9,054 nt of DNA from Anaerolineae bacterium (lineage in GTDB: Bacteria > Chloroflexota > Anaerolineae > JADYZS01): positions 1 to 9,054 of the forward strand of contig JADYZS010000366.1 in assembly GCA_020853075.1 (NCBI GenBank), written 5' to 3'. Positions 1-7,105 of this stretch are shown one piece after another. The position numbers and the translations under genes are program-made. Numbering within the stretch: the stretch's first letter is position 1; the number at the start of each line of letters is the position of its first letter. The notes under the pieces were generated by a model. The model saw nothing but the letters and a program-made list of their open reading frames with translations, was not told the DNA's origin and made no database searches.

Positions 1-1
1 C

Positions 2-1561
2 TCGCCGCGCGGGCCGCGCGAGTTCACCCTGTGGAACCCGCCTTTCCTGGACCGCACCCGCACGGCGCGGCGCAGCGCCAACGTAGAGGCGACCTCTCTC
101 TTTGTAGAACTGGTGCGCCAGGGCGTGCGCAACATCACCTTTGCCCGCGCCCGCAAGGTGGCCGAGTTGATACTCCTCTATGCCCGCCAGACCTTGCAAA
201 AGGCCGAGCCTGCCCTGGCCGAGCGCATCCGCGCCTACCGCGCCGGCTACCGCCCCCAAGAACGGCGCGCCATTGAGCGCGGGGTCGCGAATGGGGAGGT
301 CATTGGCGTGACGGCGACCAACGCGCTGGAATTGGGCGTGGACATCGGCGGGCTGGACGCGGTGGTGATGGTCGGCTACCCCGGCACCGTCGCCAGCCTG
401 TGGCAGCAGGCGGGGCGCGCGGGCCGTGGCTCCCAGGAATCGCTGGCCGTGCTCATCGGGCTGGACAACCCCATGGACCAATACTTCATGCGCCACCCCG
501 CTGACCTCTTCGGGCGGTCTCTGGAGCAGGCCCTGGCCGACCCTGATAACGTCTATATCCTGGAGCGCCATCTCCCCTGCGCCGCGCACGAGTTGCCCCT
601 GCGGGTGGAGAACGCGCCCGGCGGCCTCTCGGATGCGGCTTTGTTCGGCCCCGGCTTTGAGGAGGCGATGGTACACCTGGAGAAGCGGGAGACGCTGCGC
701 TACCGAAGCGACCGCTGGACTTACAACGGCACCGACTACCCCGCACAGCACGTCTCGCTGCGCGCGGTGAGCAGCCGCCGTATCGCCATCCTGGATGCCG
801 GGGACAACTACCGCACGCTGGAAGAGGTAGAGGCGAGCAGCGCGACCTTTCGCGTCCATCCGGGGGCCATCTATCTGCACCAGGGCGACGCGTACCAGGT
901 GACAGAACTGAACCTGGACGCAAGCCACGCCATCGTCCGTCGCGCCGAGGTGGATTGGTACACCCAGCCGCGCGAGATAAACGACGTCCGCATCGTGCGC
1001 TCGCTGGCCCACCAGTCGTTGCCCGCTACCACGGCCTATTTCGGGCGGGTGCGCGTGCGCTCGCAGGTCATCGGCTACTGGCGGCTGCAACAGTATTCCG
1101 AGGCGGTGATGGGGGAAGAGGTATTAGACCTCCCCGCGCAGACCTTTGAGACACAGGCCCTCTGGTGGGACGTGCCGCCGGAGGCGGTGCAGGCGGTGGG
1201 CCGCGCCGGGCTGGATTTCCTGGGCGGCATCCATGCGGTGGAGCACGCCGCCATCGGCATCCTGCCGCTCTTCGCCATGTGCGACCGCTGGGACATCGGC
1301 GGTCTCTCCACACCGCGCCACCCTGATACAGATTTGCCGCAAGTCTTCATTTACGACGGTTTCCCCGGCGGCGTCGGCATCGCGCAGGAGGGCTTCCGCC
1401 GCCTGGCCGAACTCTGGAAAGCGACGTTGGCCGTGATACGCGATTGCCCCTGCGCGGTGGGCTGCCCCAGTTGCATCCAGAGCCCCAAGTGCGGCAACAA
1501 CAACGACCCATTGGATAAGGCGGCGGCACGGCTGGTTCTGGAGAAACTCCTTCAGCGATAG
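2..1561 (+). CDS. MrfA/YprA/Hrq1-type superfamily 2 DNA helicase, C-terminal two-thirds (5' end outside window)
   Basis: The reading frame is open from base 2, so the gene starts upstream; 519 codons are visible. They begin at the RecA1/RecA2 junction (FTLWNPPFLD), so the Walker A and DExH motifs are missing from view. Helicase motif V is GVTATNALELGVDIG and motif VI is QQAGRAGRG (bases 404-430), the Arg finger region of ATP hydrolysis. Near the C-terminus is the cysteine cluster CPCAVGCPSCIQSPKCG (bases 1445-1495), followed by GNNNDPLDK; this is the metal-binding signature of the DUF1998-type domain in MrfA. Family members are ATP-dependent 3'-5' DNA helicases, and Bacillus MrfA works in mitomycin C lesion repair. 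By family length about a third of the protein is missing. ATG 113 is internal, because the conserved sequence before it is in frame. The last 10 bp overlap the convergent sulfatase gene. The family call is secure; the repair role is inferred. Confidence 0.93.
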   Translation, partial: SPRGPREFTLWNPPFLDRTRTARRSANVEATSLFVELVRQGVRNITFARARKVAELILLYARQTLQKAEPALAERIRAYRAGYRPQERRAIERGVANGEVIGVTATNALELGVDIGGLDAVVMVGYPGTVASLWQQAGRAGRGSQESLAVLIGLDNPMDQYFMRHPADLFGRSLEQALADPDNVYILERHLPCAAHELPLRVENAPGGLSDAALFGPGFEEAMVHLEKRETLRYRSDRWTYNGTDYPAQHVSLRAVSSRRIAILDAGDNYRTLEEVEASSATFRVHPGAIYLHQGDAYQVTELNLDASHAIVRRAEVDWYTQPREINDVRIVRSLAHQSLPATTAYFGRVRVRSQVIGYWRLQQYSEAVMGEEVLDLPAQTFETQALWWDVPPEAVQAVGRAGLDFLGGIHAVEHAAIGILPLFAMCDRWDIGGLSTPRHPDTDLPQVFIYDGFPGGVGIAQEGFRRLAELWKATLAVIRDCPCAVGCPSCIQSPKCGNNNDPLDKAAARLVLEKLLQR

Positions 1562-3045
1562 GGCGTCCAATAGTTGCGCGGGTCACGCTTCAACACGTAC
1601 GCGTATTTCCCTTTCGGTAAGGGGAGCGTGTCTTGCGTGCGCAAGGCCCAGGCCAGGAGTTCGGCCAGCATCCTGTTCTGCGTTTCGGCGTGCTCTGCCT
1701 TGCCGTACAGGTTCCCCATCTCCAGCGGGTCGCGCGCCAGGTTGTACAACTGGCCGCGGCCCTGCATGTCAAAGAGTAGTTTCCAATTGCCCTCCCGCAG
1801 CATCACCATCGTCCCGCTTTGGGAATGGGAGTTCAATTCGTCAAACGAGAGACCCCTGGGGCCTATAATGAAGCCGTTATCGGGTACAGGCGGGTCGCTT
1901 TCGGTGTAGTGCAGCCCGCCGAACCCTTGCTCGGCATAAACTGCGGCAAACTCCTCCGCCGGGTAGTCGTCGCCAGTGAGGAGCGGCCAGAGGCTCCGTC
2001 CCTGGACGCCATCCGGCAGGGGGATACCCGCCGCCTCGCACAGCGTCGGCATGATGTCCACCATGGAGACATGGGCGGGATGCGGGGATGGGGATGGTTT
2101 GACGCCCGGCCCGGTGACGAACGTGGGGACGCGCATCAGGACTTCGGGCATCTCCGGCCCCTTGCGCATCAGGCCGTAATCCCCGGCGAAATCGCCGTGG
2201 TCGGAAACGAAGACGATGAGCGTGTTGTCGCGCAGGCCCTCGGCCTCCAGGAAGGCCACGAAGCGCCGCACCTGGTCATCAATAAGGCGCATCATGCCGA
2301 AATAGTTGGCGCGCATCCGGGGGAGAAGGGCATCGTAGTTGGGGTAGGCTTGCGTCCCGATATGCTTCGTCCACTCCCATTTAAAGCCTTTCTGGGCCAG
2401 GGCCTCTTTCCCGACCCGCATCGGCGGCAGCGTCTCTATGGGGAAAAGCGAGAAGTAGGGCTCCGGCACCTGGTAGGGGCTGTGGGGTTCGGCGAAGGAT
2501 AGCCACAAGAAGAAGGGACGCCCCTGGAGCGAACGAATCCACGCCTGGGAGTCGGTCACCGCCCGGTAGGGCCCCTGACATTCCAGGGGGAACGGCGTCG
2601 GCTCCCGGCTGACGCCGTGGTTGAGGACGGTCAGCCATTGGTCAAACGCCATCTCATCCGCCGTTCGGCCCTCGCCACGCCCACCCTCATGGCTCAACTC
2701 AAACCAGTGGTCAAGCCGTTCGGGCTTCAGGTGCGAGTGGTTCTTACCCGCCAGAGCCGTTGCATAGCCTTGCTCGCGGAGGACATCTATCAGGTCCCGG
2801 TCATACGAAGCCAGGTGAATGGCCCGGTTCTTGCGGATCCGGTGGGCGCTGGGGTAGCGTCCCGTGAGCATGCTGATGCGCGCCGGCGCGCAGACCGGCG
2901 CCGACGTGTAGGCTCTGTTGAACCAGACGCCCGACCGGGCGAGGCTGTCCAGAAAAGGGGTTGTATCCAGGGGAAAGCCCTCGCGGGCCGAGGCGTCGGC
3001 TCGCTGCTGGTCGGTCATGATGATGACGATGTTGGGCTTCTGCAT
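1552..3045 (-). CDS. Formylglycine-dependent sulfatase, cytoplasmic type
   Basis: This 497-residue protein belongs to the type I sulfatase/alkaline phosphatase superfamily, which hydrolyses sulfate (sometimes phosphonate) esters. Metal ligands appear in IVIIMTDQQRAD (Asp12, Gln13). The signature CAPAR (Cys52 to Arg56) matches CxPxR, in which Cys is oxidised to formylglycine. GKNHSH gives Lys101 and His103, AEPHSPY gives His188, and SDHGD (residues 281-285) supplies further metal ligands, with Lys295 after it. The C-terminal part (LYNLARDPLEMGNLY) is typical of the family. The frame is open further upstream to an ATG at 3099. The ATG at 3045 is chosen because GAAGGAG lies 8 nt before it and the protein then starts directly with the first core strand. 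No signal peptide is present, so it should be cytoplasmic, as are choline sulfatases and phosphonate monoester hydrolases. A formylglycine-generating or anaerobic maturase must be encoded elsewhere. The substrate cannot be told from sequence. Confidence 0.94.
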   Translation of the reverse strand: MQKPNIVIIMTDQQRADASAREGFPLDTTPFLDSLARSGVWFNRAYTSAPVCAPARISMLTGRYPSAHRIRKNRAIHLASYDRDLIDVLREQGYATALAGKNHSHLKPERLDHWFELSHEGGRGEGRTADEMAFDQWLTVLNHGVSREPTPFPLECQGPYRAVTDSQAWIRSLQGRPFFLWLSFAEPHSPYQVPEPYFSLFPIETLPPMRVGKEALAQKGFKWEWTKHIGTQAYPNYDALLPRMRANYFGMMRLIDDQVRRFVAFLEAEGLRDNTLIVFVSDHGDFAGDYGLMRKGPEMPEVLMRVPTFVTGPGVKPSPSPHPAHVSMVDIMPTLCEAAGIPLPDGVQGRSLWPLLTGDDYPAEEFAAVYAEQGFGGLHYTESDPPVPDNGFIIGPRGLSFDELNSHSQSGTMVMLREGNWKLLFDMQGRGQLYNLARDPLEMGNLYGKAEHAETQNRMLAELLAWALRTQDTLPLPKGKYAYVLKRDPRNYWTPYR

Positions 3046-3053
3046 ATAGGCCG

Positions 3054-3060
3054 CTCCTTC
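3054..3060 (-). promoter_or_regulatory. Ribosome binding site of the sulfatase
   Basis: On the minus strand the sequence GAAGGAG lies 8 nt upstream of the ATG at 3045. The other in-frame ATGs, at 3099 and 3066, have no comparable purine run at proper distance. This site decides the start. No convincing -35/-10 pair for this gene was found in the 129-bp divergent spacer. Confidence 0.8.
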
Positions 3061-3116
3061 ATTCATTACGTTCTGTCCAATGGGTGAACACCGGGCCACA
3101 GGTGGCGTTGCGTGGT

Positions 3117-3145
3117 TTGACAGGCCAGAGGGGTTAGACTATGAT
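3117..3145 (+). promoter_or_regulatory. Consensus sigma-70 promoter of the PrsW-family gene
   Basis: A perfect -35 box TTGACA (3117-3122) is separated by exactly 17 bp from TATGAT (3140-3145), which matches the -10 consensus TATAAT at five of six positions. Transcription would start near 3152, giving a leader of only about 23 nt that carries the ribosome binding site. The site lies in the divergent spacer between the sulfatase and the membrane protease and points at the latter. Such a close match suggests strong, largely constitutive housekeeping expression; this is inference from sequence only. Confidence 0.8.
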
Positions 3146-3162
3146 GAACCAGGTTTGAGTTT

Positions 3163-3168
3163 AGGAGG
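3163..3168 (+). promoter_or_regulatory. Ribosome binding site fixing a TTG start
   Basis: A perfect AGGAGG lies 6 nt before TTG 3175. The next in-frame ATG (3187) would be 18 nt away, too far for this site, so TTG is the preferred initiation codon. Confidence 0.8.
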
Positions 3169-3174
3169 CGTACC

Positions 3175-4371
3175 TTGCGCCGTGCCATGCAATTCCTCAC
3201 CGGCCTCGTCGGGCTTGGCGTCGCGGGCATGGGCCTGCTGCTGGCGCTGGCCTACCTGTTGCTCTCCCGCACGGAGACAGAATTTAACCTGGTGGGGTCT
3301 TCCCCTGCCCTGCAAACGACCGTCGCCTTTGCCCTCGCCGCGCTGAGTGTGGGGCTGGGCCTCCCCCTGGCATGGACGGCGTTCCGGGCCTATGCTCGCG
3401 TGCGCTCGCCCGTCGCGCGGCTGCCGTCGCCCTGGCTCTTCGCCGCGGCTTTCATCGTCGTGGTGGCGGCGGGACAAGCCGTTCTCTCAGTGGACGTAGC
3501 CGCGCCGGTCATCTTTCCGCCTTTCCATGCCCTTGCCTCGCTCCTTCCCCCTCTCCTTATCCTCGCCGCGGTTGCCCGGCCTCTGCTGCGCGCGGGCATT
3601 GCTATCTCTCGCCGCGACCTGGTGCTCAACCTCGCCAGCGGTGCGTTCATCGCCACCAACATCGCGATCACCTTAGAACTCCTGGCCGTCCTCGCGCTGG
3701 TCATCGTCGCCATCGTTGTCCTCGCCCTGACGCCGGGAGGTATGGAAGCGGCGGCGGTGTGGGCCGAACGGTTCAGCGCGGCTCAGGCATTGAACGATAC
3801 GTCGTGGCTGCAAGACCTGGCGCGCAATCCCTGGCTGATCGCCGCGGTGGGGAGTATCTTGGTTATCGTGGCTCCGGCAGCAGAGGAAGCATTAAAGGGT
3901 ATGGGAGTCTTGTTCCTCGGTTATCGCCGCCCCACGAGGGCGCAGGCTTTCATCTGGGGGGTGGCGGGCGGCGCCGGCTTCGCGCTGGCCGAAGGGCTTT
4001 TCAACGGCGCGCTGGGGCTGCAAACGTGGGGCTTCACGGCGGTGGCCCGCGCCGCGGCGGCGGTGATGCACGCCACTGGCGGCGGGCTGACAGGGTTGGG
4101 CTGGCAGTCGCTCCTGACAACGCGGCGACCCTGGCACTTCTTTGGGTTCTACATTTTCGCCGTCGCGTTGCATAGTCTCTGGAACGCCGCGGCGGGGGGA
4201 ATCTCGCTGATAGGGCTGCGCGCGGTGGGGAATGTGGATGACGACATGGCCGCGGTGGCAGCGGGCGGCATCGCTGCGTTCCTGCTCGTCGCCCTCATCA
4301 TCGCCGTGTGGCTGGTCGCGATCGGCACCCTCGCGTTTTGGACGGCGCGGCTGCGCCGGGAGCGTGTGTAG
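3175..4371 (+). CDS. PrsW-family intramembrane metalloprotease
   Basis: The product is a 398-residue polytopic membrane protein with a TTG start. The PrsW (M82/CPBP-like) active-site pattern is complete and lies inside membrane segments. It consists of APAAEEALKG with Glu237, Glu238 and Lys241 (EExxK), GFALAEGLFN with Glu273, VMHATGG with His299, and HSLWN with His333. Hydrophobic segments fall at about residues 7-30, 46-70, 86-106, 110-134, 155-185, 220-235, 256-280, 322-347 and 357-390. The family cleaves membrane proteins; Bacillus PrsW makes the first cut in anti-sigma factor RsiW. The N-terminal half here, five helices with no motif, is an extra membrane domain before the catalytic core. 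No sigma/anti-sigma pair adjoins it, so the substrate is unknown. It has its own promoter and appears to be a single-gene unit. Other members of the wider family lack a proven protease role, so activity is inferred from the motifs. Confidence 0.9.
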   Translation: MRRAMQFLTGLVGLGVAGMGLLLALAYLLLSRTETEFNLVGSSPALQTTVAFALAALSVGLGLPLAWTAFRAYARVRSPVARLPSPWLFAAAFIVVVAAGQAVLSVDVAAPVIFPPFHALASLLPPLLILAAVARPLLRAGIAISRRDLVLNLASGAFIATNIAITLELLAVLALVIVAIVVLALTPGGMEAAAVWAERFSAAQALNDTSWLQDLARNPWLIAAVGSILVIVAPAAEEALKGMGVLFLGYRRPTRAQAFIWGVAGGAGFALAEGLFNGALGLQTWGFTAVARAAAAVMHATGGGLTGLGWQSLLTTRRPWHFFGFYIFAVALHSLWNAAAGGISLIGLRAVGNVDDDMAAVAAGGIAAFLLVALIIAVWLVAIGTLAFWTARLRRERV

Positions 4372-4550
4372 TAACTGTAGCCGACCCCGGAAGTGCGCCC
4401 CCAGAATCCGCTGTACTACATGGTGGCTGCGACCCCGATCATACTCATAATAGCGCACCGCCTCCGGCCCTGCGGTAGCAACCCCCCACTCCTATCCGCC
4501 CTTGACCCAACACCTGCCCTTGGAGGTCTAACTGGGGGCTGCGCCACGCC
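4372..4550. other. Convergent intergenic gap, nothing recognised
   Basis: These 179 bp separate the end of the protease gene from the end of the molybdopterin subunit gene, which converge. I see no tRNA and no credible small gene. There is no compact GC-rich hairpin followed by a T-run in either direction. The only pairing found is a distant 8-bp match (GCCCCCAG at 4397 with CTGGGGGC at 4532), too far apart to be a terminator. Confidence 0.6.
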
Positions 4551-6911
4551 TCACAATGGGGACACCACCGCTTTACTACCTGAGGCTCTATCACTGCTCT
4601 GCATCGCCAGCCACACCTTCTCCGACGTGATCGGCATGGAATCTATCTCCACACCCACGGCGGCGCGGACGGCGTTGGCGATGGCGGGCGCGGTGGGAAC
4701 CATGGCGTGCTCGCCGATGCCGCGTGCGCCGAAGGGCCCGTCGTCCTGGGGAACTTCCACAATGATGGTCTCAATGTCGGGCGGCGCGTCCACCGCGGTC
4801 GCGATGCGGTAGTCGGTGAAGGTAGGGTTGAGGGGTTTCCCTTCTTTGAGGATGATCTGCTCCAGCATGGCCGTGCTCATCCCCTGCACCGCGCCGCCCT
4901 CCATCTGCGTGCGTACCATGTCCGGGTTGATGGCGTGGCCCACGTCAAAGGCGGCGACGATGCGGAGCACCTGCACCTCGCCCGTCTCGGTGTCCACCTC
5001 CACTTCCACCGCCTGCGCGCCGGTGGTGAAGTGCACCACCGCGCGCGGCCCCTGGCCCGTTTCCTTGTCCAGCGGCGTGACGTAGGTCGGCATGAACTTC
5101 CCCTTGCCCACTACCGGCCCACCGACCCAGGTGCCGTCAGGCTTCTGGATGCCATAGACGGCGATGTTCTTCAGCGACATCTCCCGCTCGGTGGCGTAGG
5201 ACACCACCTTCCCCTCAATGATGTCCATGTCATCGGGCTTCTCGTTCCAGGCGTCGGCCACCGCTTCCAGAATCTGCTGCTTCGCCTCTCGCGCCGCGTT
5301 GAGGATGGCGTTCCCCATGCTCCAGGTGAGGCGGCTCGCCACCGTCTGCCATTCGTAGGGGCTGTAGTCGGTGTCCACCGTGTTCACCCTGACCCATTCA
5401 ATCGGCACGCCGAGGCCCTCGGCGGCCAGTTGCGCGGCGATGGTCAGCGTCCCCTGGCCCATGTCCACGCCGCCGATGCCGACTGAGCAGGTTCCATCCT
5501 CGTTCATGCGGATGGTGGCTGAGGAGCCGGGATTCGGCGGCATAGCCGGAGCCTTCCACATGGCCGCGATACCCTTGCCGCGTCGCTTGTGGGGTGCGGA
5601 GGGCCGCGACGGCTTGCCCCAGCCGATGGCGTCTGCCGCTTTCTGGATGCACTCGGCCAGGCCGGTGGGGTGCATCACCATGCCGGTCACCGTCACGTCG
5701 CCCCCGCGCAGACAGTTCGTGAGCCGCACCTGCACCGGGTCCAACTGCAACTGCTGCGCCATGCGGTCAATGTGCTGCTCAATGGCCCAATGAATCTCCG
5801 GCATGCCGAAGCCGCGCATGGCGCCGCCGATAGGATGGTTGGTATAGACGCAGAGGGAATCGGCGTGGACGTTGGGCACGTTGTAGGGGCCGGTGGAGGA
5901 GTAACCCGCGGCGCGAGTGATGTTCACGCCGTACTCGGTGTACGCGCCGCCGTCCCAATAGTAGGTGTTCTGCATGGCGGTGATGCGGCCCTCGTTTGTC
6001 ATGCCCATCTTGATTTTGGCGATGAGCCCCTGCCGGACGAAGGTGGTGTAGAATTCTTCCTTGCGGGACATGCACAGTTTCACGGGCCGCCCTTTGGCCT
6101 TCATCGCCAGGGCGACGCACGCGCCTTCCACGCTGACGCCGGCCTTCGCGCCGAAGCCGCCACCCACGTAGGGCGTGATGACCCGCAACATGCCGTGGCT
6201 GATGCCCAGGGCTTTGGCGATGAGGTTGCGCTGGGCGAAGGGCGACTGGGACGAGGCCCAGAGGGTGATCTTGCCGTTGCCGTCCATCTGGGCCACATCC
6301 ACGTGGGTCTCCAGCGGGACATGCTGCACGTGGGGGACGCGGTAGGTATGCTCATAGATGAGATCGGCCTGCGCCCAACCTTCATCCATGTTCCCCTTGC
6401 GCACCTTGAAATGGTTGGAGACGTTGCTCCCCGCCTGGGGGAAGACGAAGGGCGCGACGGCGTAATTAGCCAGGTCAGGATGGATGAGCGGCGCATCGGG
6501 GCCGGCCCCATATTCGGGGTCAAAGACGCCCGGCAGCGGCTCGTATTCCACCTCAATCAGGTCCAGTGCTTGTTCCGCGATTTCTTCCGTTTCGGCGGCG
6601 ACGCCAACCACTGGCTCGCCCACGAAGCGCACGCGGTCAACAGCAAATATAGGACGGTCCGACAGGTAGAGGCCTGTCAGGCCGGGGTAATCCTTGCCTG
6701 TGACAACCACGCGCACGCCGGGGAGGGCTGCGGCCTTGCTCGTATCCAGCCGCTTGATGAGGCCGTGGGGGATAGGGCTGCGCAGCAGGCGCGCGTGGAG
6801 GAGGTTCGGCCCGAACTGGATGTCGTCCACGTATTGCGCCGCGCCGGTTACCTTTGCCCGGCTTTCAACTCGTGGAAAGTCCTTACCGACAATCGTCGTC
6901 TTCTTTTTCAT
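4551..6911 (-). CDS. Xanthine dehydrogenase-family molybdopterin-binding (large) subunit
   Basis: This 786-residue catalytic subunit of a molybdenum hydroxylase has the usual length for the separate-chain form. An N-terminal hammerhead domain (about residues 8-120; RVESRAKVTGAAQYVDD) precedes two Mo-cofactor-binding domains. Visible motifs are SSQSPF with Gln222 (bovine Gln767 position), GGGFGAKAG (residues 250-258), GAMRGFGMPE with Arg366 (bovine Arg880 position), GVDMGQGT with Gln486, and GARGIGE with Glu734, the general base (bovine Glu1261). The loop before Arg366 has no Cys of CO dehydrogenase type, so it is not a form I CoxL. Ala257 replaces the Glu that binds purines in xanthine dehydrogenase. 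The reaction class is hydroxylation of a heterocycle or aldehyde with water; the substrate is unknown. ATG 6911 is preferred because GGGAG lies 9 nt before it; TTG 6920 abuts that site and cannot use it. The partner subunits are upstream in the same operon. Confidence 0.94.
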   Translation of the reverse strand: MKKKTTIVGKDFPRVESRAKVTGAAQYVDDIQFGPNLLHARLLRSPIPHGLIKRLDTSKAAALPGVRVVVTGKDYPGLTGLYLSDRPIFAVDRVRFVGEPVVGVAAETEEIAEQALDLIEVEYEPLPGVFDPEYGAGPDAPLIHPDLANYAVAPFVFPQAGSNVSNHFKVRKGNMDEGWAQADLIYEHTYRVPHVQHVPLETHVDVAQMDGNGKITLWASSQSPFAQRNLIAKALGISHGMLRVITPYVGGGFGAKAGVSVEGACVALAMKAKGRPVKLCMSRKEEFYTTFVRQGLIAKIKMGMTNEGRITAMQNTYYWDGGAYTEYGVNITRAAGYSSTGPYNVPNVHADSLCVYTNHPIGGAMRGFGMPEIHWAIEQHIDRMAQQLQLDPVQVRLTNCLRGGDVTVTGMVMHPTGLAECIQKAADAIGWGKPSRPSAPHKRRGKGIAAMWKAPAMPPNPGSSATIRMNEDGTCSVGIGGVDMGQGTLTIAAQLAAEGLGVPIEWVRVNTVDTDYSPYEWQTVASRLTWSMGNAILNAAREAKQQILEAVADAWNEKPDDMDIIEGKVVSYATEREMSLKNIAVYGIQKPDGTWVGGPVVGKGKFMPTYVTPLDKETGQGPRAVVHFTTGAQAVEVEVDTETGEVQVLRIVAAFDVGHAINPDMVRTQMEGGAVQGMSTAMLEQIILKEGKPLNPTFTDYRIATAVDAPPDIETIIVEVPQDDGPFGARGIGEHAMVPTAPAIANAVRAAVGVEIDSMPITSEKVWLAMQSSDRASGSKAVVSPL

Positions 6912-6920
6912 GAATATCAA

Positions 6921-6925
6921 CTCCC
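6921..6925 (-). promoter_or_regulatory. Ribosome binding site of the molybdopterin subunit
   Basis: Minus-strand GGGAG sits 9 nt before the ATG at 6911. It shows that the large subunit has independent translation initiation despite the 194-nt gap from the preceding gene. No strong promoter pair is visible in that gap, so transcription may be read through from upstream. Confidence 0.65.
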
Positions 6926-6980
6926 AATCACTCGTCTACCTGACTTAGAAACTGCCTCAGAATCCACAATTTATTCCAGG

Positions 6981-7065
6981 TCAGCGGATATGTAGCGGAT
7001 TAGCGGATGGTCCTCCTACAGACGCTCGTTATCCGCTAATCCGCTACGCTGAAAGCATCCGCTGA
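6981..7065. repeat. Nested palindromic element built from AGCGGAT/ATCCGCT units
   Basis: A perfect 17-bp inverted repeat has arms GTAGCGGATTAGCGGAT (6992-7008) and its exact complement at 7031-7047, with a 22-nt loop. A second, outer 9-bp pair encloses it: TCAGCGGAT (6981-6989) and ATCCGCTGA (7057-7065). The heptamer AGCGGAT occurs three times on the left (6983, 6994, 7002) and as ATCCGCT three times on the right (7031, 7039, 7057). It lies in the 194-nt gap between the membrane-anchored hypothetical gene and the molybdopterin subunit gene. As RNA it would fold into a long hairpin. No T-run follows it on either strand, so it does not look like an intrinsic terminator. It may be a dispersed palindromic repeat, an RNA processing or stabilising structure, or a multi-site operator. 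Confidence 0.85.
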
Positions 7066-7105
7066 CTCTAAATCTACTACCCACTCAGAGTACCGAGACG
7101 GTCTT

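Noticed and set aside
1609..1623. CCCTT/AAGGG hairpin as terminator of the helicase gene
   Set aside because: The stem is only 5 bp, lies within sulfatase coding DNA, and has no T-run after it.
1819..2502. 227-codon plus-strand frame inside the sulfatase
   Set aside because: The sulfatase on the other strand carries all family motifs. The plus frame has biased composition, no ribosome binding site and no recognisable domain.
4397..4539. GCCCCCAG / CTGGGGGC inverted pair in the convergent gap as bidirectional terminator
   Set aside because: The arms are 8 bp and separated by 127 nt, so chance pairing in GC-rich DNA is more likely.
5589..6995. 468-codon open frame antisense to the molybdopterin subunit
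   Set aside because: It runs almost wholly over the well-supported large subunit gene. Its translation is rich in His, Arg, Gly and Val with no domain, as expected of a mirror frame in high-GC DNA.
7009..7020. Minus-strand TAGGAGGA in the loop of the palindromic element, as a ribosome binding site or sequestered site
   Set aside because: No ATG, GTG or TTG lies at a usable distance after it; the following bases are the opposite hairpin arm.
6981..7065. AGCGGAT repeats as a CRISPR array or integron-type site
   Set aside because: The units are 7 bp with uneven spacing of 8-18 nt, arranged in inverted symmetry with no spacer-length unique sequence, and no cas or integrase gene is present.
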